NCBI GenBank assembly: GCA_027490595.1 | Contig: JAIXXU010000216.1 | Coordinates: 1-5,384 of the forward strand | DNA: 5,384 nucleotides | From: Pseudomonadota bacterium | Lineage (GTDB): Bacteria; Bdellovibrionota_B; Oligoflexia; Silvanigrellales; Silvanigrellaceae | Reading direction: 5' to 3' | In this document: positions 1-4,666 of the stretch, one piece after another | Layout of the letters: the number at the start of each line of letters is the position of its first letter | How positions within the stretch are numbered: the first letter of the stretch is position 1 | Program-made: the position numbers and the translations under genes | Notes under the pieces: generated by a model | The model's input: only the letters and a program-made list of their open reading frames with translations | Database searches by the model: none | Told to the model about the DNA's origin: nothing

Positions 1-474
1 AGAGGTGTCTTTAAAAAAATTTATTTTTTGGTCCTGAAGGGACTCTAGAAGTACTTTTTGCATTTGAGGACAGTAAGGATGACCAAAGCTTGTATGACCA
101 ACAATTCCTTTACCCATAAAACTACTTGCTCTGCCGTGCGTCATGTCTAAAATTTGCGATGGTACAACGGCGCATCCAGGCTCATATTCATGTTTTAAAC
201 TTCCTACTGCGCTGACACCTAGAATATGAGTAACACCAAGTTTTTTTAAAGCATAAATGTTAGCTTGATAATTAATTTCAGATGGTAAAAACTTATGGCC
301 TCTTCCGTGACGGGCTAAAAAAGCTACGGGCTTTTTATCGATTACACCAGTAATTATATTGTCAGAAGGTTTACCAAATGGTGTCTCCACAAATACTTCT
401 TCAATATTGCTAATTCCTGGTAAGTCATAGAGGCCAGTACCACCAATAAAAGCAAGGAATGTTTTCTTTTTCAA
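1..474 (-). CDS. mtnP: S-methyl-5'-thioadenosine phosphorylase, N-terminal part (cut by left edge)
   Basis: This gene has no stop codon inside the window; 158 codons are visible of a family usually about 270-290 residues long. The family phosphorolyses methylthioadenosine, the by-product of polyamine synthesis, to adenine and 5-methylthioribose-1-phosphate in the cytoplasm. Seen directly: the N-terminal phosphate-binding motif IGGTGLYD (residues 10-17), TPFGKPSD (31-38), the RHGRGH motif (55-60), NYQANIYALK (68-77), SAVGSL (88-93), and HTSFGHPYCPQM just before the edge. This series is typical of the MTAP branch of the purine nucleoside phosphorylase family. The residues that separate MTAP from inosine/guanosine phosphorylases lie in the missing half, so substrate choice is inferred. 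The start is TTG, because no upstream ATG or GTG fits and AGGAG lies 8 bases ahead. The start overlaps the stop of the HAD gene by two bases, implying translational coupling. Confidence 0.85.
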   Translation of the reverse strand, partial: MKKKTFLAFIGGTGLYDLPGISNIEEVFVETPFGKPSDNIITGVIDKKPVAFLARHGRGHKFLPSEINYQANIYALKKLGVTHILGVSAVGSLKHEYEPGCAVVPSQILDMTHGRASSFMGKGIVGHTSFGHPYCPQMQKVLLESLQDQKINFFKDTS

Positions 475-1133
475 TTTTTAATCTCCTGAATAATAAAATG
501 AAGGGCGTCTAGGGGGTTATTGGCAACAAAATCAGGCTCTGTTTTTGGTTTTTCAGAATTATAGCCCCATGCGCACCATATTGATTTTGCACCAAATGCT
601 TTAGCGCAAAGGATATCGCCAAGACTGTCACCTATCATAAATGCTTTGTCTTTATTTTTGTGAAAAAAATATTTTTGTGAAGATAATTGTAAAGGAATTG
701 GGCTAGGTTTGCACTCAGAATATGTGTCTCCACCTATGATATCAGTAAAAAATTGATATAAATTGAGCTTTTTGAGAAGTTCTCTTGAAATATGTTCGGG
801 CTTATTTGTTACAAGAATAAGTTTTCCTACTGTGGATATTTCTTTGATAAAATCTTCTATACCATTGTATAAAAATGTTTTTTTACAGACATTTTTAAAA
901 TAACAATTTTCATACTCTTTTTGAACTTCTATTAATTTTTCAGGATTATTTTTAATAAAATCAGAAAAACAAGACTTATAAAGTTCGATCATTCCTTGGT
1001 TAACGTTTGGAATAATTTCATCCTGTTTCAGGTAATTTAGTCCAAGATATTCTCGAGTAAGATTAACGCAATCAGACATGTCTTGCCTAGAGTCTTCAAT
1101 TGTTCCATCAAGGTCAATAAAAAAAAGATTCAA
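471..1133 (-). CDS. HAD-superfamily hydrolase, phosphoglycolate phosphatase-like
   Basis: A cytoplasmic Mg-dependent phosphatase of the HAD superfamily, 220 residues from the preferred TTG start, the usual size for a subfamily I enzyme with a helical C1 cap. Seen directly (numbering from the TTG): motif I DLDGT with nucleophile Asp7 and acid/base Asp9; a helical cap region at about 15-85; motif II LVTNKP with Thr109; motif III Lys142 in ECKPSP; motif IV GDSLGD with Asp169 and Asp173. The GYNS segment after motif IV also resembles Gph. All catalytic residues are present, so it should be active; the substrate is unknown. Candidates are 2-phosphoglycolate or another small sugar phosphate; a role in methylthioribose salvage is possible from its position before mtnP. 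An alternative GTG start at 1142 adds three residues but sits directly on the GGAGG. It lies 42 bases after the GST-cupin gene, in one operon. Confidence 0.88.
   Translation of the reverse strand: MNLFFIDLDGTIEDSRQDMSDCVNLTREYLGLNYLKQDEIIPNVNQGMIELYKSCFSDFIKNNPEKLIEVQKEYENCYFKNVCKKTFLYNGIEDFIKEISTVGKLILVTNKPEHISRELLKKLNLYQFFTDIIGGDTYSECKPSPIPLQLSSQKYFFHKNKDKAFMIGDSLGDILCAKAFGAKSIWCAWGYNSEKPKTEPDFVANNPLDALHFIIQEIKN
483..487 (-). promoter_or_regulatory. Shine-Dalgarno site of mtnP
   Basis: AGGAG lies inside the last codons of the HAD gene, 8 bases before the TTG at 474. It supports the TTG start, because the first in-frame ATG is more than 100 codons further on, past the conserved N-terminal motifs. 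Confidence 0.75.
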
Positions 1134-1142
1134 AAAAATCAC

Positions 1143-1147
1143 CCTCC
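1143..1147 (-). promoter_or_regulatory. Shine-Dalgarno site of the HAD gene
   Basis: GGAGG ends immediately before the GTG at 1142, leaving no spacer, but it is 9 bases before the TTG at 1133. The spacing therefore favours TTG as the start. The shorter protein begins MNLFFIDLDGT, as is usual for HAD phosphatases whose motif I lies within the first ten residues. Confidence 0.65.
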
Positions 1148-1175
1148 AAAAAAGTTTTTATAAATTAATTAGCAA

Positions 1176-2210
1176 TTAATCATTACCATGTTCTGTGACA
1201 CTTCTTTTCCCTTTCGTATTTCCTTTAAAACCAATAAAAGGTCTTGAATTATGTGTGATGACTTTATGAATTGTGTGGGCTGGTATTACAATGATGTCGC
1301 CTGGTTCAATTGTAATGATAAGATCATCGAAGTGAAATGTTGTGCAACCGCTGACTGCCCCTCTGATTTCGTCATAATCGTGGGAATGAGCATCTCGGTT
1401 AAACCAGCCAGGAATAGTTTGAAGATCATATACCGTGAAACCAAATTTTTCCATTTCGCTTTTTACAAGAGACTCTGTGGCGTCATATTGATGCGGCCAC
1501 TTGTAAAGTTTTACTTTAGTTAATTTTTCATTGGAGTTTAGTTTTCTTTTTTTCTCATTGTGTCTGAGAATGTGACTAGACATTTCTTCAAATGTTGGTA
1601 AATAACCTTTTATTGCTTGATGATTTATAACAGAAAATAAGTAGTTGTGACATTTTGAAGAATTGCTGGGTATTGGAAAGCGTGTATCTATTAAACACAT
1701 AGAATAATATTTTAGTAAAAAGGGAATAAAATAAATGTCTTCGGCATTCAAGTTATCTCCGCCAAGGAAAGAGGTTTTTCTTTGTTCTAAAATATTTTCT
1801 AAGAGTGAAAACGCTTCTTTTGCAGAATTAATGGCTTCTGTAATTTTGTTTTCGTCACCAAAGCTAAATACTGCAGTGGCTATTTTTTGGTTAATTTTTT
1901 GGATGTTTGTTTCAAGTGAAAAAAGCACTTTTGCTTTTTCAAAGGCATCATCACCATAAATTTTTCGTCCTGTGCTATGGAGTGTGTCAATGTATTGAAG
2001 AATGACGAGGCTTTCTGCAAAGCCATCTTTTTCATCGTCCATGAGGAGTGTTGGAAAAGTTTTTTGTGGATTAATACGTGTAATTTCCGTTGGGAAAATT
2101 CCTTCATCAGGGAAGATTTTTTGAATTTGTTGAGTAGAAATTTCTCTGATACGAATTCCGATTTCTACTCTTTCGCAGTAGGGGCAAAGTCTTTTTGAAA
2201 TTAGTTTCAC
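1176..2210 (-). CDS. GST/glutaredoxin-fold protein fused to a C-terminal cupin domain
   Basis: Three parts are visible (numbering from the upstream ATG at 2219). The first is a thioredoxin-fold GST N-terminal domain, about 4-82, with CPYC at 12-15, the cis-Pro segment TFPTLL (Pro56) and the glutathione-binding pair Glu69-Ser70 in FAESLVILQYID. The second is an all-helical GST C-terminal domain, about 90-210, with FLGGDNLNAEDIYFIPF. The third, after a lysine-rich linker (about 220-236), is a cupin, about 237-333. It keeps all four usual metal ligands: His278, His280 and Glu284 in HSHDYDEIRG, and His318 in PAHTIH. The protein is therefore probably a soluble glutathione- or thiol-linked enzyme with a metal-binding cupin, but I do not recognise a named family for the whole fusion and cannot give a reaction. 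It is the first gene of the leftward operon. Start: GTG at 2210 has AAGGA 8 bases ahead, while ATG at 2219 overlaps that same site. Confidence 0.85.
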   Translation of the reverse strand: MKLISKRLCPYCERVEIGIRIREISTQQIQKIFPDEGIFPTEITRINPQKTFPTLLMDDEKDGFAESLVILQYIDTLHSTGRKIYGDDAFEKAKVLFSLETNIQKINQKIATAVFSFGDENKITEAINSAKEAFSLLENILEQRKTSFLGGDNLNAEDIYFIPFLLKYYSMCLIDTRFPIPSNSSKCHNYLFSVINHQAIKGYLPTFEEMSSHILRHNEKKRKLNSNEKLTKVKLYKWPHQYDATESLVKSEMEKFGFTVYDLQTIPGWFNRDAHSHDYDEIRGAVSGCTTFHFDDLIITIEPGDIIVIPAHTIHKVITHNSRPFIGFKGNTKGKRSVTEHGND

Positions 2211-2218
2211 TTGTTGCA

Positions 2219-2223
2219 TCCTT
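2219..2223 (-). promoter_or_regulatory. Shine-Dalgarno site of the GST-cupin gene
   Basis: AAGGA overlaps the A of the ATG at 2219-2217 and lies 8 bases before the GTG at 2210. The spacing favours GTG, giving a 344-residue protein that begins directly with the first strand of the thioredoxin fold (VKLISKRLCPYC). Confidence 0.55.
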
Positions 2224-2276
2224 GCTTGTATTTATAATTTTTTATGCGTAAATCATCCTAATTACTTTTAAACTGA

Positions 2277-2366
2277 TTTACCTTTGGCATTCCTATAGCA
2301 CATCTGCTCATGGATTACAGTCGCTATTGGGCGGACTTCACGCCTTGGATTAAATTTATACACTAG
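2277..2366 (+). other. GC-richer patch with a short aromatic-rich open frame
   Basis: The bases at about 2281-2350 are clearly richer in G and C than the flanking AT-rich DNA. The plus-strand frame is open from 2277 to a TAG at 2364-2366. From the ATG at 2310 it reads MDYSRYWADFTPWIKFIH, 18 residues with two Trp, two Tyr and two Phe. No Shine-Dalgarno site precedes the ATG, so translation is doubtful. The patch also contains a small GC hairpin (GGCG at 2330-2333 with CGCC at 2341-2344, seven-base loop). It could be a remnant of an older gene, a dispersed repeat, part of a structured RNA, or chance. The leftward candidate promoter lies inside it. Confidence 0.25.
2292..2320 (-). promoter_or_regulatory. 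Candidate promoter of the leftward operon
   Basis: On the minus strand, TATAGG (2297-2292) is preceded by TGC, giving an extended -10 element. CTGTAA (2320-2315) sits 17 bases upstream as a weak -35, matching three of six consensus bases. A start near 2285 would give a leader of about 75 bases before the GTG at 2210. A second -10-like hexamer, TATAAA (2359-2354), exists but has no matching -35. Confidence 0.35.
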
Positions 2367-2524
2367 CAAAAAAAAATTCCGAGTAACAACCTGATTTTCT
2401 GACAATTCATCAGTGTTTGCTTCCTATAGTCTTCTAGAAAATGAAATAAAAAGTTCTTCTAAATACTCTCTAAAACCAAGAAACTTCGGGATAGATTTTT
2501 GACCGTCATTGCTCAGAAAACAGT

Positions 2525-2553
2525 TTGCTTTTCGTTTTTGTCTATGCTATAGC
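2525..2553 (+). promoter_or_regulatory. Candidate tuf promoter
   Basis: TTGCTT (2525-2530) and TATAGC (2548-2553) are separated by exactly 17 bases, and the -10 is preceded by TGC, an extended -10 element. Transcription would begin near 2560, giving a tuf leader of about 124 bases. The eight-base core TGCTATAG also occurs in the leftward candidate promoter. It is assigned by eye; no start site is known. Confidence 0.45.
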
Positions 2554-2638
2554 CGGCATACCTTGATGACCTTACACATCAGACGCTTTTCTTTTAAGAA
2601 CAGCCATTTTCTGATTTTAGTTAAGTCTGCTAACAAAC

Positions 2639-2654
2639 CGTAGTTTCGTAGTTT
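2639..2654 (+). repeat. Tandem eight-base direct repeat in the tuf leader
   Basis: CGTAGTTT occurs twice without a gap, 17 bases before the tuf Shine-Dalgarno site. AAAC at 2635-2638 can pair with GTTT at 2643-2646 across a four-base loop, so a small alternative hairpin is possible. No function is known to me. Confidence 0.6.
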
Positions 2655-2670
2655 TTATATTTGCCTTTTT

Positions 2671-2675
2671 GGAGG
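2671..2675 (+). promoter_or_regulatory. Shine-Dalgarno site of tuf
   Basis: GGAGG lies 8 bases before the GTG at 2684. This rules out the in-frame TTG at 2669, which overlaps the site and would add five residues absent from other EF-Tu proteins. GGAGGATTT (2671-2679) is exactly complementary to AAATCCTCC at 3889-3897, just after the tuf coding region. Confidence 0.85.
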
Positions 2676-2683
2676 ATTTCGTC

Positions 2684-3889
2684 GTGGCAAAGGAAAAGTT
2701 TGAGCGTAATAAGCCTCATATGAACATTGGAACCATTGGTCACGTTGACCATGGTAAAACAACGCTGACAGCTGCTATTTCCGCAGTACTTTCAGCACAA
2801 CAAGGGAAGACAGCGACTCGTTTCGATGAAATCGATAAAGCTCCCGAAGAGAAAGCTCGTGGTATTACTATCAACGCTTCTCATATTGAATATGAAACCA
2901 AGAACCGTCACTACGCTCACGTGGATTGTCCTGGTCACGCTGACTACGTTAAAAACATGATTACCGGTGCGGCTCAAATGGATGGTGCTATCCTTGTGTG
3001 TGCAGCTACTGATGGTCCAATGCCTCAAACTCGCGAGCACATCCTGTTGGCACGCCAGGTGAACGTTCCCTATATTGTTGTCTTTTTGAATAAATGTGAT
3101 ATCGCCGATCCTGAGCTTACCGATCTTGTCGAAATGGAAATCCGTGAACTTCTCGTCAAGCAAGGATTCCCTGGCGATACAACACCAATTATCCGTGGTT
3201 CTGCTCTGGGAGCTCTTCAAAATCCTGGCGACCTAACAGCTGCTAAATGTGTTCTTGATCTTATGGAAGCTGCTGACAGCTTCATTCAAGAACCTGCTCG
3301 TCCTCTTGACAAGCCATTCCTCATGCCAGTTGAAGATGTTTTCTCAATTTCTGGTCGTGGTACAGTTTGTACCGGTCGTATCGAACAAGGTACATGCCGT
3401 GTAGGTGATGAGTTAGAAATCGTTGGTATTCGACCCACGACAAAGACAACTTGTACTGGTGTTGAAATGTTCCGTAAATTGTTAGACCAAGGACAAGCTG
3501 GTGACAACGTAGGTGTTCTTCTTCGTGGTACAAAACGTGAAGACATTGAGCGCGGTCAAGTTCTTGCGAAACCAGGCTCTATCAAACCTTTCCGTAAGTT
3601 CACCTCCCAAATTTACGTTCTAAACAAAGAAGAAGGTGGCCGTCATAAGCCTTTCTTTGATGGTTACCGTCCTCAGTTTTTCTTTGGTACGACTGACGTT
3701 ACTGGTGTTGTTCACCTTCCGAAGCCTACAGATGGCAAAGAAGCAAAAGAAATGGTTCTTCCTGGCGATAACGTAGAAATTGTTGTTGAACTTATTACTC
3801 CTGTAGCCATGTCAAACGGTGTTCGCTTCGCAATTCGCGAAGGCGGTCGTACTGTTGGTTCCGGGTCAGTTGTTGAATGCATTGAGTAA
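2684..3889 (+). CDS. tuf: Translation elongation factor Tu
   Basis: EF-Tu is the GTPase that carries aminoacyl-tRNA to the ribosomal A site. The 401-residue protein from the GTG start begins [12 protein letters not shown]. All G-domain motifs are intact: GHVDHGKT (19-26), the switch I sequence RGITI (59-63), DCPGH (81-85) with catalytic His85, NKCD (136-139) and GSAL (172-175). Domains 2 and 3 follow, with [23 protein letters not shown] and [13 protein letters not shown]. At 401 residues it is longer than E. coli EF-Tu (393), mainly through an insertion around 346-355 ([10 protein letters not shown]). Unusual features are Gly335 where E. coli has Arg333, Gln160 where E. coli has Tyr160, Phe303 for the common His in KPH, and eight cysteines against three in E. 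coli. Codon use is less AT-rich than in the neighbours, as expected for a highly expressed gene. It is probably transcribed alone. Confidence 0.98.
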   Translation: MAKEKFERNKPHMNIGTIGHVDHGKTTLTAAISAVLSAQQGKTATRFDEIDKAPEEKARGITINASHIEYETKNRHYAHVDCPGHADYVKNMITGAAQMDGAILVCAATDGPMPQTREHILLARQVNVPYIVVFLNKCDIADPELTDLVEMEIRELLVKQGFPGDTTPIIRGSALGALQNPGDLTAAKCVLDLMEAADSFIQEPARPLDKPFLMPVEDVFSISGRGTVCTGRIEQGTCRVGDELEIVGIRPTTKTTCTGVEMFRKLLDQGQAGDNVGVLLRGTKREDIERGQVLAKPGSIKPFRKFTSQIYVLNKEEGGRHKPFFDGYRPQFFFGTTDVTGVVHLPKPTDGKEAKEMVLPGDNVEIVVELITPVAMSNGVRFAIREGGRTVGSGSVVECIE

Positions 3890-3922
3890 AATCCTCCTCC
3901 TTTTTTTTACTCTTTGTTTTTC

Positions 3923-3951
3923 ACCCCTCGAGATTTTCTCGGGGGTTTTTT
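3923..3951 (+). terminator. Intrinsic terminator after tuf
   Basis: ACCCC plus CGAGA (3923-3933, with one bulged T at 3928) pairs with TCTCG plus GGGGT (3937-3946) around a three-base TTT loop. A run of six T follows (3946-3951). The stem has ten pairs and is GC-rich at its base, 33 bases after the tuf stop. It should end most tuf transcripts and set rpe and ispB to a lower level through read-through. Confidence 0.88.
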
Positions 3952-3981
3952 GTTTCATCTGGATCTCGAGAAAGTCTGTGT

Positions 3982-4659
3982 ATGATTAATTTAAGCAAGG
4001 ACTTCGTCAAAATTTGTCCATCTATTGCTGCTGGCGATTTGATGAATCTCTCCCGAGAGGTTCAGCGCTTGGAGGAAGGTGGTGCGGATGCTATTCACTT
4101 TGACGTCATGGATGGTCATTTTGTACCCTTATTGACCATTGGTGTTCCCTTTGTGGAACAGATGAAAAAGATTACTTCGCTGCCTCTTGATGTTCATATC
4201 ATGGTCAGTAATCCTGATAATGTTTTTCAAAACTATATAGATGCTGGGGCTGATATACTTACATTTCATGCCGAAACAGCCAAACATGCCCATAGAATTA
4301 TTAATTCAGTGCATAAAAGCAATGCGAAGTGTGGACTTGCGCTCAATCCTGGTACACATTGGCGTGATATTGAATTTCTGCTTTCAGAAGTTGATCAAGT
4401 TACGATAATGGCGGTGAATCCTGGTTTTTCTCGCCAAAAACACCTTGCTTTTGTTCACGAAAAGATAAAGCAGCTTGCGGAATTTCGCTTAAGCAAAGCC
4501 CTTTCCTTTTGTATTCAAGTAGACGGTGGCGTTACAAAAGAAAATATAAGAGCCTTAGTTGAGTTGGGTGCTTCTGTTTTTGTGGCTGGGGGAGCTGTAT
4601 TTAATGAGTTAGATTATGGAGTAGCAATTCAACAACTTAAAAACAAAGTAACAAATTGA
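3982..4659 (+). CDS. rpe: Ribulose-phosphate 3-epimerase
   Basis: This cytoplasmic metal-dependent TIM-barrel enzyme interconverts D-ribulose 5-phosphate and D-xylulose 5-phosphate in the pentose phosphate pathway. The 225 residues match the usual length. Seen directly: KICPSIAAGDL (10-20), corresponding to the usual KIAPSILSADF; HFDVMDGHFVP (39-49) with metal ligands His39 and Asp41; DVHIMVSNPD (70-79) with His72; LALNPGT (119-125); VNPGF (145-149); and QVDGGV (179-184) with catalytic Asp181. Phosphate-binding glycines are present in VAGGAVF near the end. Two conserved places deviate: NPGFSRQKHL replaces the common NPGFGGQxF, and HFVPLL replaces HFVPNL. The start ATG leaves eight residues before the first strand; a weak GAGAAAG precedes it. 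There are 92 bases after tuf, most taken by the terminator, and no separate promoter is evident. It is coupled to the next gene, seven bases downstream. Confidence 0.95.
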   Translation: MINLSKDFVKICPSIAAGDLMNLSREVQRLEEGGADAIHFDVMDGHFVPLLTIGVPFVEQMKKITSLPLDVHIMVSNPDNVFQNYIDAGADILTFHAETAKHAHRIINSVHKSNAKCGLALNPGTHWRDIEFLLSEVDQVTIMAVNPGFSRQKHLAFVHEKIKQLAEFRLSKALSFCIQVDGGVTKENIRALVELGASVFVAGGAVFNELDYGVAIQQLKNKVTN

Positions 4660-4666
4660 GTTTTCT

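Larger units (their letters stand above)
2211..2683. other. Divergent intergenic region between the GST-cupin gene and tuf
   Basis: About 470 bases with no convincing gene on either strand. It holds the candidate promoters of both divergent units and a long leader of about 124 bases before tuf. It also holds a nine-base A tract (2368-2376), a GC-richer patch at about 2281-2350, and a tandem eight-base repeat near the tuf ribosome binding site. I looked for tRNA genes, which often sit upstream of tuf, and saw no T-arm (GGTTCGAATCC-type) sequence or acceptor stem. No riboswitch that I recognise is present. Confidence 0.7.

Noticed and set aside
471..1133. The HAD gene as enolase-phosphatase MtnC of methionine salvage.
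   Set aside because: MtnC has a DIEGTT-type motif I and a different cap; this protein has DLDGT and a Gph-like GDSLGD motif.
1251..2198. Open frames on the plus strand and in another minus frame across the GST-cupin gene.
   Set aside because: They overlap a well-supported domain-bearing gene in full, and their translations show no recognisable motif.
2399..2430. CTGACA with TATAGT as a further plus-strand promoter.
   Set aside because: The spacer is 20 bases, beyond the usual range.
2499..2527. TTGACC (2499-2504) as the -35 of a tuf promoter.
   Set aside because: No -10-like hexamer lies 16-18 bases downstream; TTGCTT with TATAGC at 17-base spacing is better.
2286..2580. Possible diverged repeat: GGCATTCCT then CACATC (2286-2304) and GGCATACCT then CACATC (2555-2580).
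   Set aside because: The spacing between the two shared words differs (4 and 11 bases) and the sequence between them does not align, so chance is likely.
2669..2683. In-frame TTG upstream of tuf adding five residues (MEDFV).
   Set aside because: The TTG overlaps the GGAGG site, while the GTG at 2684 has ideal spacing and gives the standard EF-Tu N-terminus [12 protein letters not shown].
2220..2683. A tRNA gene upstream of tuf, as in many tufB operons.
   Set aside because: No T-arm consensus, anticodon arm or matching acceptor stem could be found on either strand.
2792..3546. Several long open frames on the minus strand opposite tuf.
   Set aside because: They are antisense to an unquestionable EF-Tu gene, share no motif with known families, and arise from its codon bias.
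3901..3908. T8 run straight after the tuf stop as a terminator.
   Set aside because: No stem precedes it; the real hairpin with its own T run is further on at 3923-3951.
3981..3986. TATGAT overlapping the rpe ATG as a -10 element.
   Set aside because: No -35 lies at a suitable distance, and initiation there would remove the start of a conserved protein.
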